Below, piece after piece: positions 1-5,228 of a stretch of 5,228 bases of DNA (its first letter is position 1; the number at the start of each line of letters is the position of its first letter). The notes beneath the pieces were generated by a model. It saw only the letters and a list, made by a program, of their open reading frames with translations. It was not told the DNA's origin and did no database searches. Source of the DNA: an uncultured Synergistales bacterium. Lineage in GTDB: Bacteria; Synergistota; Synergistia; Synergistales; Aminobacteriaceae. Location of the stretch: the NCBI GenBank assembly GCA_937957815.1, contig CALFXN010000042.1, positions 1-5,228 of the forward strand. The letters run 5' to 3'. The translations under genes were made by a program, and so were the position numbers.

Positions 1-1104
1 TCTGACCGCGTCCGAGATTTCGCGGTCTCCACGCTGCAGGTAAATCACATCCGTTGCGAGCAACGATCCCTGCGCATCGAGCATCGCGAGCTTGCACCCG
101 GTCCGGACACCAGGATCGACCGCAAGAACGGGTTTTTGGCCGAGCGGCGCTTCCATCAGAACATCGCGGACGTTGCGCGCAAAGACGACGACGGCCTGTT
201 CGTCCGCGATACGCTTGAGCACACCTCTGAGTTCGTTTTCCATCGAAGGAGCCGCAAGGCGCCCATAGCCGTCGCGCACGGCCTCGCGCACCTGCTCCGC
301 GGCGCGCGAGGCTCCGGCTGTCCCCGGGACGAAGAAGCTCTCCATAATCAGGATCCCCTCCTCCTCCGCCGGCAGGAACGAGAGGGAAAGCGCCCCCTCG
401 CGCTCCCCGCGGAACAATGCGAGAATCCTGTGGGACGGGACTGTGCGGACGGATTCGTTCCACTCGAAGTAGTCCCGGTACTTCGCCCCCTCCTCCTCTT
501 TCCCCTTCACGACCTTCGATCGAAGCGTCGCGCGGCGGGCGAAGAGTTCCCTGAGCGACGCCCGTACTCTCGAATCCTCGCTCGCCCGTTCCGCGATGAT
601 ATCCCGTGCCCCGGCAAGAGCCTCTCCCGGATCGCCTACTCCCTTTTCCCGATCGAGGAAACGTCGCGCTTCCGTCTCGGGATCGACGTCGGCTCTCTTT
701 CCCGCGACAGCCTCCAGGAGAAGATCCGCAAGCGGCGCCAGCCCCTTCTCCGCAGCAATCGACGCCCGCGTCCGGCGCTTCGGCCGGAACGGGAGGTAGA
801 TATCTTCAAGCCGCGCAAGCGACTGCGCCTTCCCGACCGCCTCCCGGAGACCGTCCGACAGCAGTCCGCGCTCCTCAAGCGAGCGCAGCACCGCCTCCCG
901 CCGCTTGTCAAGCTCGGCAAGCTGTCCGAGTCTGTCGCGGATGGTAACGATCGCGACCTCGTCGAGAGAGCCCGTCGCTTCCTTCCGGTACCGTGCGATG
1001 AACGGAACCGTGGAGCCTTCCTCAAGCAGTTCCGCCGCAGCGGCAACCTGTTCCCGCCCGATACCGATCTCCTTCGCGATGAGCAAGCAATGAAGCGTAT
1101 TCAA
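1..1104 (-). CDS. tex: Tex, RNA-binding transcription accessory protein (N-terminal half, cut by window edge)
   Basis: The reverse strand reads as one uninterrupted frame of 368 codons from a TTG at 1104 to base 1, so the C-terminal part is missing; full Tex proteins are usually about 720-780 residues. Tex is a cytoplasmic nucleic-acid-binding protein linked to transcription and RNA metabolism. The N-terminal Tex signature is clear: IAKEIGIGREQVAAAAELL at residues 9-27, then TVPFIARYRKEATGSLDE at about 32-49 and LEDIYLPFRPKRRTRA at about 112-127. YRDYFEWNE and PSHRILALFRGE follow near 209-231. LAVDPGVRTGCKLAMLD at about 328-344 opens the YqgF/RNase H-like domain. The helix-hairpin-helix region and C-terminal S1 domain would lie beyond the window. 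It is separated from the upstream TRAP operon by a terminator, so it probably has its own promoter. The family call is very secure; the exact start is less so. Confidence 0.96.
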   Translation of the reverse strand, partial: MNTLHCLLIAKEIGIGREQVAAAAELLEEGSTVPFIARYRKEATGSLDEVAIVTIRDRLGQLAELDKRREAVLRSLEERGLLSDGLREAVGKAQSLARLEDIYLPFRPKRRTRASIAAEKGLAPLADLLLEAVAGKRADVDPETEARRFLDREKGVGDPGEALAGARDIIAERASEDSRVRASLRELFARRATLRSKVVKGKEEEGAKYRDYFEWNESVRTVPSHRILALFRGEREGALSLSFLPAEEEGILIMESFFVPGTAGASRAAEQVREAVRDGYGRLAAPSMENELRGVLKRIADEQAVVVFARNVRDVLMEAPLGQKPVLAVDPGVRTGCKLAMLDAQGSLLATDVIYLQRGDREISDAVR

Positions 1105-1120
1105 ATTCCGATGCCCCCCT
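1102..1120 (-). promoter_or_regulatory. Ribosome binding site and TTG start of tex
   Basis: No ATG or GTG lies in frame between the upstream TAG and the conserved IAKEIG segment. The TTG at 1102-1104 is preceded, after 9 bases, by AGGGGGG (1114-1120 on the minus strand), a purine-rich Shine-Dalgarno-like run. This start gives 8 residues before IAKE, similar to known Tex N-termini. Other in-frame TTG codons exist a few codons up- and downstream, but they have weaker upstream purine runs. Confidence 0.6.
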
Positions 1121-1158
1121 GTTCCGTCACCCAACGGACAGTCTTCGAGAACCGCCCT

Positions 1159-1169
1159 ATTGTACTATA
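1159..1169 (-). promoter_or_regulatory. Candidate -10 element(s) for tex
   Basis: Just downstream of the TRAP operon terminator the minus strand reads TATAGTACAAT. It contains two overlapping -10-like hexamers, TATAGT (1164-1169) and TACAAT (1159-1164), about 40-55 bases upstream of the tex start region. No recognisable -35 lies at the right distance, because that position falls inside the GC-rich terminator stem. It is reported only because tex needs a promoter here if the terminator is efficient. Confidence 0.25.
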
Positions 1170-1170
1170 C

Positions 1171-1206
1171 GAGAAAAGAAAGGCGGCTCCCTGAAGGGAA
1201 GCCGCC
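1171..1206 (-). terminator. Rho-independent terminator of the dctPQM operon
   Basis: On the minus strand, 30 bases past the dctM stop, the arm GGCGGCT-(T)-CCC pairs with GGGAGCCGCC around a 4-base loop (stem 1182-1206, one bulged base at 1199). It is followed at once by TTTCTTTTCTC (1171-1181). The T-rich tract is only on this strand, so it acts on transcription from dctM towards tex. It marks the 3' end of the TRAP operon and separates it from tex. Confidence 0.85.
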
Positions 1207-1236
1207 CTCTCACGCCGCAATCGGATATTCTGTCCG

Positions 1237-2511
1237 TCACCGCACAAGGAGATTCGGCAGGTATGTCACGAGCCCCGGAAATGCGATGATGAGCATGAGC
1301 GCCGCAGCCATCGATCCGATAAACGGAAACACGAACGGGAATGAACTCTCGTAGCTCGTGTCCGTCACTTTACAGGCCGTGATCAGGTCCACGCCAAGCG
1401 GCGGGGAATTCGCGCCTATGGCCAGGTTGACGGCGATCATCACGCCGAGATGGATCGGGTCGACGCCGATCTGCTGCATGATCGGCATGAAGATCGGCAC
1501 GATGATGATGACGACCGCAATGGTCTCCATGAACGTCCCGAGAATCAGCAGGAGAATGTTGAACATGATCAGGATTCCCCAGTAGCTCTTCGAGACGGAG
1601 AGGATGAACGTCGCCACCTTCTGCGGAATCTGGTCGGCAGCGAGGATCCATCCGAACAGCGACGCCGAGGAGATGATGAGGAGCACCGATGCACTCGTGA
1701 TGCCTACGGAATAGCAGACGTCGAGAAACGCGCTCAGGGTCAGCTTCCGGTATACGAACGCCGAGAGGATCAACGCGTAGAGAGCCACGACCGCGCCGGT
1801 TTCGGTCGCCGTGAAAATGCCGCTCCGGAAGCCGGCAACGATCAGGAAGGGCGCTCCGAGAGGCAGCAGGGCTTCGCGAAACGCCGACTTCACTTCCTTC
1901 CACGTCGGACGCTCGCCCCGCGGATAGTTTTCCTTCCGCGCGAAATAATACGAAAGCGCCATCAGGAAAATTCCCAGAAGGATCCCAGGAACGATGCCCC
2001 CGATGAAGAGCTTTCCGATCGAAGCTCCCATGGTGACTCCCAGGATAACCATGACCATGCTCGGCGGAATGATCGTCCCGAGCGACCCGGCACAGCCGAG
2101 AAGCGCCGCCGTGAAAGGTCTTCGGTATCCCTGTCGGTTCATCATGGGGACGACGATCGATCCGATCGCGACGACATCCGCCACTCCTGACCCGGAAATC
2201 GCTCCGAACAGCATGCACGAGACGACGAGCACCATGGCGAGTCCTCCCGGGATCCACCCGACGAGGACGTACGCGAAACGCATGATCTTCGGCGTGATTT
2301 CTCCGGCCGCCATGAGCGCCCCGCCGAGAAGAAAGAGCGGAATCGCGAGCAGCGTGAAGGAATCGACGCCCACGACCATCCTCTGGGCGACGACCATGAG
2401 CGGGACCGCGTCCCCGATGATCAGGTACAACGTGGCCGACGCCCCTATCGCGAAGGCGATCGGGACACCGGAAACCATCATCGCGAGCATGGCTCCTACG
2501 AGCAGGATCAT
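1237..2511 (-). CDS. dctM: TRAP transporter large permease subunit (DctM family)
   Basis: The protein has 424 residues, the normal family length, and is almost wholly hydrophobic, with roughly a dozen membrane segments. It is the ion-coupled translocation subunit of a TRAP transporter in the inner membrane. Signature stretches are AIPLFLLGGALM (56-67), ISGSGVADVVAIGSI (105-119), GTIIPPS (145-151), GIFTATETGAVVALYAL (231-247), LGTFMETIAVVIIIVPIFMP (324-343) and GANSPPLGVDL (366-376). The last corresponds to the conserved TPP(V/L)G hairpin, with Ser replacing Thr. A hydrophilic loop lies near residues 191-212. The ATG overlaps the dctQ stop by 4 bp (ATGA), and a GGAGG at 2521-2525 sits 9 bases upstream, inside dctQ, so translation is probably coupled. 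It is the last gene of the operon. The dct name denotes the family: C4-dicarboxylate as the substrate is not shown. Confidence 0.96.
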   Translation of the reverse strand: MILLVGAMLAMMVSGVPIAFAIGASATLYLIIGDAVPLMVVAQRMVVGVDSFTLLAIPLFLLGGALMAAGEITPKIMRFAYVLVGWIPGGLAMVLVVSCMLFGAISGSGVADVVAIGSIVVPMMNRQGYRRPFTAALLGCAGSLGTIIPPSMVMVILGVTMGASIGKLFIGGIVPGILLGIFLMALSYYFARKENYPRGERPTWKEVKSAFREALLPLGAPFLIVAGFRSGIFTATETGAVVALYALILSAFVYRKLTLSAFLDVCYSVGITSASVLLIISSASLFGWILAADQIPQKVATFILSVSKSYWGILIMFNILLLILGTFMETIAVVIIIVPIFMPIMQQIGVDPIHLGVMIAVNLAIGANSPPLGVDLITACKVTDTSYESSFPFVFPFIGSMAAALMLIIAFPGLVTYLPNLLVR

Positions 2512-2975
2512 GACCCCTGGCCTCCGCCGTTCCTACCGGAAAGCGCCATGACGGCAAGCAGAAGGATCAGCGCCATCCCGAACGGCAACGCAAGATACAT
2601 GATCCCCGCGGAAATCCCGAGCGACTGGGTCGTGTCCTCCCACGTCCGTTCGACAACCTGCCATCCCGACCGGCATGCGACCGCAACGAACGCCAGCGTG
2701 ATCGTCGTGTTGATCGCCCGGAGCGCCGTCTTCGCCACCTTCGATCTCAAGGCGTCTCCGAACATATTGATTGCGATATGGTCGCCCTTCAGAAACGCGG
2801 CGGCAGCCCCGACGAACGTGAGCCAGACAAGAACGGTCTGCGAGAGTTCAGCCCCCCACGGGATCGGCGCTTTCAGCACGAAGCGACAGGAGACCTCGAC
2901 GACGACTTCGACGAACATGACGATGATCGATAGAACGACAAACCATCGAAGCCCCCGCGAAAGAAAAGCCCTCAT
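2508..2975 (-). CDS. dctQ: TRAP transporter small membrane subunit (DctQ family)
   Basis: This 155-residue protein has four hydrophobic segments at about 10-30, 46-62, 86-104 and 123-145, the usual DctQ topology. Characteristic residues are RFVLKAPIPWGAELSQ (31-46), the following W..F.GAA..FLKGDHIAI block (to about 69), and TQSLGISAGIMYLALPFG (116-133), which resembles the common TPALGI...YLALPIG motif. DctQ pairs with DctM in the membrane and helps dock the solute-loaded binding protein. Its ATG lies 3 bp after the dctP stop; GGAAAG at 2982-2987 (6-base spacing) or the stronger but distant GAGGAGG at 2990-2996 may serve as ribosome binding site. It ends with a short Gly-rich tail (GRNGGGQGS). 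Sequence is weakly conserved in this family, but context plus motifs make the call firm. Confidence 0.94.
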   Translation of the reverse strand: MRAFLSRGLRWFVVLSIIVMFVEVVVEVSCRFVLKAPIPWGAELSQTVLVWLTFVGAAAAFLKGDHIAINMFGDALRSKVAKTALRAINTTITLAFVAVACRSGWQVVERTWEDTTQSLGISAGIMYLALPFGMALILLLAVMALSGRNGGGQGS

Positions 2976-2978
2976 CGA

Positions 2979-3953
2979 TTACTTTCCGGCCTCCTCGACG
3001 AGGTCGAGCAAATCCTTGCCGAAGACTGATTCATAGGCTTTCCAGACGCTCTTGACAGCCGCACGGAAGGCGGTCGTATCGACGGTCCGGACATCCACTC
3101 CCTTTTCCCTGATCTTCGCGACAAGTTCGTCGTCCGAGGCTCGGATCATCTTCCGCTCCTCGTCCCGCCACTTCGCTGCGCTTTCGAGAACGACCTTCCT
3201 GTCCGCGTCCGAAATCTTCTTCCAGATATCCTTGTTCACGCACAGGATCGCGGATGTCCAGATGTGGCTCGTCAGCGACAGATTTTTCTGAACTTCCGAG
3301 AACCCGTTCGAGAAGAAGATGGCGAGCGGATTTTCCTGCGCGTCGACGACCCCCTGCTGGAGTGCGGAGTAGAGTTCGCCGAACGGGATCGGCATCGGGG
3401 AGGCGCCGAGCGCGTTGAATGTGTCGAGGCGCATCTTGTTCGGCGTGACGCGGATCTTGAGCCCCTTGAGGTCCTCCGGAGCGAGGATCGGCTTTTTGCT
3501 GTTGGAAATGTGACGGAAGCCGTTCTCCCACCACGAGAGTCCGACAACTCCCTTTTTCCCGAGAATATCGAACAGCGCTTCGCCGAGTTTCCCGTCGAAC
3601 GCCTTGTACGCCTGTTCGTGGTTCGCAAAAGCGTAAGGCAACTCCTCGATGCCGAATTTCGGGTCGAGGCTCTGGAAAGACGATCCTCCGATAAGGCCGC
3701 CATCGACGGTCCCCATGCGGAGCCCCTCGATAAGATCCTTCTCGTTGCCGAGCTGTGAACTCGGGAAGATCTTGACGAGCACACGGCCTCCGGTCGCCTT
3801 TTCGACATCCTGCGCGAAGCCGTTCAGTGCGACGTTCCACGGATGATCCGGATTCAGGACGTTGCCGATCTTCACCGTCACGGAATCGGCGGCGAATGCG
3901 ACTGTTGCGAGAAAAACGGAAATTGCCAGCATCAAAACGACTTTTTTCTTCAT
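2979..3953 (-). CDS. dctP: TRAP transporter solute-binding protein (DctP family), periplasmic
   Basis: The protein has 324 residues. It begins with a classical signal peptide, MKKK plus a hydrophobic core, with likely cleavage after AFA (residue 21) before ADSVTVKIG. The ATG at 3953 is preferred over an upstream in-frame ATG (4007) because a strong AAGGAGG lies 10 bases before it and the signal peptide then starts directly. DctP-family features are NPDHPWNVALNGFAQDVEKATGGRV (start about 34), IFPSSQLGNEKDLIEGLRMG (62-81), APEDLKGLKIRV (158-169; Arg168 matches the conserved carboxylate-binding Arg), and FGELYSALQQGVVDAQENP (191-209), with Asn208 in the conserved ENP. A soluble C-terminal helix pair follows. 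It captures the solute in the periplasm and delivers it to DctQM. It is first in the operon, as is usual. The Arg suggests a carboxylate ligand; identity is unknown. Confidence 0.96.
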   Translation of the reverse strand: MKKKVVLMLAISVFLATVAFAADSVTVKIGNVLNPDHPWNVALNGFAQDVEKATGGRVLVKIFPSSQLGNEKDLIEGLRMGTVDGGLIGGSSFQSLDPKFGIEELPYAFANHEQAYKAFDGKLGEALFDILGKKGVVGLSWWENGFRHISNSKKPILAPEDLKGLKIRVTPNKMRLDTFNALGASPMPIPFGELYSALQQGVVDAQENPLAIFFSNGFSEVQKNLSLTSHIWTSAILCVNKDIWKKISDADRKVVLESAAKWRDEERKMIRASDDELVAKIREKGVDVRTVDTTAFRAAVKSVWKAYESVFGKDLLDLVEEAGK

Positions 3954-3963
3954 GGTTGTGCTC

Positions 3964-3970
3964 CCTCCTT
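3964..3970 (-). promoter_or_regulatory. Strong Shine-Dalgarno sequence fixing the dctP start
   Basis: The minus strand carries AAGGAGG, a near-complete match to the anti-Shine-Dalgarno, 10 bases before the ATG at 3953. It selects this ATG rather than the in-frame ATG at 4007, which would put 18 hydrophilic residues in front of the signal peptide. It is the best ribosome binding site in the operon, in keeping with the need for excess binding protein. Confidence 0.85.
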
Positions 3971-4078
3971 GGGATACCGAGAAAGATTCGATTCTGTCCG
4001 CAAACAACTGACATGCCGGGTAATCGACGCTTTCGCCTGAGGGGCATCACCTCTTTTCATGAATTCTATCGTTGAGGC

Positions 4079-4087
4079 ATTGTATCA
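4079..4087 (-). promoter_or_regulatory. Candidate extended -10 promoter of dctPQM
   Basis: The minus strand reads TGATACAAT: a TACAAT hexamer (5 of 6 matches to TATAAT) preceded by the TGn extension that can compensate for a poor -35. No good -35 is found 16-18 bases upstream, where a pair of short direct repeats lies instead. Transcription would begin near 4072, giving a leader of about 119 bases before the dctP ATG. This is a prediction from sequence pattern only. Confidence 0.4.
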
Positions 4088-4102
4088 CGGAACAACGGTA
4101 AC
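4087..4102. repeat. Short direct repeat upstream of the dctP -10 element
   Basis: ACGGAAC (4087-4093) and ACGGTAAC (4095-4102) on the plus strand are near-identical and separated by one base. They lie immediately upstream of the candidate dctP -10, where a -35 element would be expected. The position suits a binding site for an activator or repressor, but two 7-8 base repeats can arise by chance and no regulator gene is present in the window. Confidence 0.3.
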
Positions 4103-4145
4103 GATATCATGGAAAGATGTCCCTTCGTACACTTTTTATCTCTCT

Positions 4146-4158
4146 TCGCAATTTGCGA
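4146..4158. promoter_or_regulatory. Small inverted repeat overlapping the FKBP -35 region
   Basis: TCGCAA (4146-4151) and TTGCGA (4153-4158) are perfect inverted arms around one central T, and a second palindrome, GCGATCGC (4155-4162), overlaps the right arm. The right arm is also the candidate -35 of the FKBP promoter. It could be an operator, but the arms are only 6 bases and may be fortuitous. Confidence 0.25.
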
Positions 4159-4181
4159 TCGCAGGTCTTTCCCCGTACAAT
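4153..4181 (+). promoter_or_regulatory. Candidate sigma70-type promoter of the FKBP gene
   Basis: TTGCGA (4153-4158; 4 of 6 matches to TTGACA) and TACAAT (4176-4181; 5 of 6 matches to TATAAT) are separated by exactly 17 bases. Initiation near 4188 would give a 5' leader of about 60 bases to the ATG at 4249. It is the best housekeeping-type promoter in the window, and the gene it would serve has no upstream partner on its strand here. Confidence 0.5.
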
Positions 4182-4248
4182 ACTTTCATAATCCATTGTT
4201 TTTCCGCAGCATTGAAAGCGGCGGATTCTTCCGAGAGGGGTATGTCTC

Positions 4249-4677
4249 ATGCGTGTGAAAAGGGGACACTGCATTCGTGTCCATTATACCGGGAAATTGA
4301 CGGACGGTTCAGTCTTCGATTCTTCGGCGGGGAGAGAACCTCTGGAGTTCGTTGTCGGTACCGGGCAGATGATTCCAGGCTTCGATTCGGGAGTCGTCGG
4401 AATGGAGGTCGGCGAAGTGAAAACGCTGCGGCTTCCGCCCGAAGAGGCGTACGGGGTCCGGGACGAAGACATGCTCTTCCGGCTCCCTCGTTCTCTGCTT
4501 CCGAAGGGATACACGCCCGTCGTCGGAGAAGTTCTGCAGATGTCATCCCGCGACGGAGTTCCGATGCGCGTCTCCATCAGGGAAATCGAAGGAGACCAAA
4601 TCCTGCTCGACGCGAATCACTTTCTCGCCGGCAAATCGCTGATTTTCGACGTGACACTCGTCGAAATCGTGAAATAG
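4249..4677 (+). CDS. SlyD-like FKBP-type peptidyl-prolyl cis-trans isomerase (short form)
   Basis: The product has 142 residues with no signal peptide, so it is probably cytoplasmic. FKBP folds catalyse cis-trans isomerisation of X-Pro bonds, and SlyD-type members are also chaperones. The FKBP core is clear: VHYTGKLTDGSVFDSS (11-26), MIPGFDSGVVGMEVGE (41-56), LPPEEAYG (62-69), and a closing strand LAGKSLIFDVTLVEI (126-140). An insert-in-flap chaperone domain lies between about 70 and 124, ending in LLDANHFLAGK, typical of SlyD. Active-site-type residues Tyr13, Phe23, Asp24, Ile42, Tyr68 and Phe133 are present. The His/Cys-rich metal-binding tail of E. coli SlyD is absent, as in many short SlyD/FkpB proteins. 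GAGAGGGG (4233-4240), 8 bases upstream, supports the ATG at 4249. It is divergent from dctP, convergent with the TctA gene and monocistronic, so no functional link to transport is shown. Confidence 0.94.
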   Translation: MRVKRGHCIRVHYTGKLTDGSVFDSSAGREPLEFVVGTGQMIPGFDSGVVGMEVGEVKTLRLPPEEAYGVRDEDMLFRLPRSLLPKGYTPVVGEVLQMSSRDGVPMRVSIREIEGDQILLDANHFLAGKSLIFDVTLVEIVK

Positions 4678-4691
4678 CGACGTGAATCCAG

Positions 4692-4738
4692 AAAGCGCGG
4701 GCCGCTTCCGGTTTCCTCCGGAAGCGGCCCGCGCTTTT
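4692..4738. terminator. Strong bidirectional terminator between converging genes
   Basis: Two perfectly complementary 20-base arms (4692-4711 and 4718-4737, from AAAGCGCGGG to CCCGCGCTTT) enclose the 6-base loop TTTCCT. On the plus strand the stem ends in TTTT after the FKBP stop (15 bases away). On the minus strand it ends in TTTC, 25 bases beyond the TctA stop. It therefore fits as a shared terminator for both genes, stronger towards the plus side. Confidence 0.88.
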
Positions 4739-4762
4739 ATCGTATGGCGTCACGACACTCGT

Positions 4763-5228
4763 TCAGCTGTGGGCCCTGCGATATGACGAATAGAGCGACA
4801 GCGCGGCCAGCACGAGAAAGACGACGCCTATCGGTCGCGTCCACAGGAACGAATAGCTCCCCTGGTACATGAGAACCGCGCGCCGCAGGTTGCTCTCCGC
4901 CATCGGACCGAGAATGACCGCAAGGATGATCGGAGAGGACGGCATATCGACCTTCTGCATAAGGTATCCGATGACGCCGAACCCGATACAGACCCATACG
5001 TCGAAGATGCTGTTGTTCATCGAATACGCCCCCACGATCGAAAGCGTTATGATCGTCGGAATGATGATCCGTTTGGACAGTTCGACGACCCGGCAGAAGA
5101 GCCTGACACAGAGAAGTCCCAGTGCGAGCATGAGAATATTCCCGACAAGAAGCGAAGAAAAAAGCCCATATACGATGTCCGCGTTTTTCGTGAAGAGCAG
5201 CGGTCCCGGCTGCAACCCCTGGATGATC
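4763..5228 (-). CDS. tctA: TctA-type permease of a tripartite tricarboxylate transporter (C-terminal part, cut by window edge)
   Basis: About 155 C-terminal residues of a roughly 500-residue membrane protein are present; the frame is open to the right edge. A TTG near 5215 is an internal Leu codon, because the conserved context (IIQGLQPGPLLF) continues upstream of it. TctA is the large permease of the TTT family, working with a periplasmic TctC and a small membrane TctB. Supporting motifs are QPGPLLF at the visible start, then two long hydrophobic stretches, GFGVIGYLMQKVDMPSSPII, ILGPMAESNLRRAV, and Y.FLWTRPIGV before a last membrane segment and the tail YRRAHS. TctA is usually the last gene of its operon, and the terminator just beyond its stop agrees; tctC and tctB would be expected to the right. 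Substrate cannot be told from this part. Confidence 0.92.
   Translation of the reverse strand, partial: IIQGLQPGPLLFTKNADIVYGLFSSLLVGNILMLALGLLCVRLFCRVVELSKRIIIPTIITLSIVGAYSMNNSIFDVWVCIGFGVIGYLMQKVDMPSSPIILAVILGPMAESNLRRAVLMYQGSYSFLWTRPIGVVFLVLAALSLYSSYRRAHS

Larger units (their letters stand above)
3954..4248 (-). other. Divergent intergenic region between dctP and the FKBP gene
   Basis: These 295 bases are less GC-rich than the flanking genes and contain no credible protein. They hold the candidate promoters for both directions, a direct repeat near the dctP promoter, a small inverted repeat at the FKBP promoter, and about 119 bases of predicted dctP 5' leader (3954-4072). The leader contains a short hairpin possibility (GAGG...CCTC, minus strand, about 4037-4053) and a purine run before an ATG at 4045-4047. 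That frame merely runs out of phase into dctP. I compared the leader by eye with the fluoride, cyclic-di-GMP and ZTP riboswitch patterns and recognise none. Confidence 0.7.

Noticed and set aside
1123..1138. Small hairpin TCCGT/ACGGA in the tex leader
   Set aside because: Only a 5-bp stem with a 6-base loop, no T-tract and no known RNA motif; expected by chance in GC-rich DNA.
136..1194. Long plus-strand open frame of 352 codons opposite tex
   Set aside because: Its product is Arg/Pro-rich and unlike any family I know, while the minus strand encodes an unmistakable Tex throughout. It is an antisense shadow caused by GC-rich codon use.
1370..2557. Minus-strand frame of 395 codons overlapping dctM in another phase, and the plus-strand frame at 1450-2190
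   Set aside because: Both give His/Arg/Asp-rich low-quality proteins without a recognisable domain, and they lie on top of a clear DctM with all its motifs.
3954..4007. Upstream in-frame ATG at 4007 as the start of dctP
   Set aside because: It would add 18 hydrophilic residues before an otherwise perfect signal peptide, and the strong Shine-Dalgarno sequence lies between it and the ATG at 3953.
3031..4050. Minus-strand frame starting in the dctP leader (GTG/ATG near 4045-4050) and running out of phase through dctP
   Set aside because: There is a purine run before the start, but the product is highly Arg-rich, has no domain, and overlaps almost all of the real dctP. A true leader peptide would be expected to stop early.
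4037..4060. Possible riboswitch in the dctP leader (GGTGATGCC...GGC...ACC pattern)
   Set aside because: It superficially recalls the start of a fluoride riboswitch, but the required downstream CTGATG segment and pairing are missing, so no class is assigned.
4059..4685. Plus-strand frame of 208 codons covering the intergenic region and the FKBP gene in another phase
   Set aside because: The part over the FKBP gene is an Arg/Ser-rich shadow, and the upstream part has no ribosome binding site or recognisable sequence.

Overview
This window looks like ordinary bacterial chromosome. It is GC-rich, densely packed and mostly on the minus strand, with G/C-rich third codon positions. No mobile element, CRISPR array, tRNA or rRNA was seen. 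Two different tripartite (binding-protein-dependent) secondary transporter loci lie close together. That pattern is common in amino-acid- and organic-acid-fermenting Synergistota and in several Proteobacteria. The lineage is a tentative inference from gene content and protein style, not shown by a marker gene.

Layout from left to right. Bases 1-1104 (minus) hold the N-terminal half of Tex, an RNA-binding transcription accessory protein, cut by the window edge and starting at a TTG codon. A Rho-independent terminator at 1171-1206 (minus) separates it from a complete TRAP transporter operon. That operon is transcribed on the minus strand in the order dctP (2979-3953, periplasmic solute-binding protein), dctQ (2508-2975, small membrane subunit), dctM (1237-2511, large permease subunit). 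The three genes are tightly coupled: 3 bp between dctP and dctQ, and a 4-bp ATGA overlap between dctQ and dctM.

A divergent intergenic region (3954-4248) is AT-richer than its surroundings. It carries a candidate extended -10 promoter for dctPQM on the minus strand and a candidate sigma70-type promoter for the plus-strand gene. That gene (4249-4677) encodes a short SlyD-like FKBP-type peptidyl-prolyl isomerase. It is followed by a very strong 20-bp hairpin (4692-4738) that can serve both converging genes. On the far side is the C-terminal part of a TctA-type permease of the tripartite tricarboxylate transporter family (4763 to the window end, minus), whose N-terminal part lies outside.

The TRAP genes form a full Na+-driven (by family) uptake system: DctP captures a solute, probably a carboxylate, in the periplasm and hands it to DctQM in the membrane. 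The TctA fragment belongs to a second, unrelated uptake system of the same overall design. The FKBP is its own transcription unit and may be there by chance. I found no convincing new biological system. The most checkable open points are the substrate specificity, the paired transporters, the dctP promoter repeats and long leader, and the variant SPP motif in DctM.
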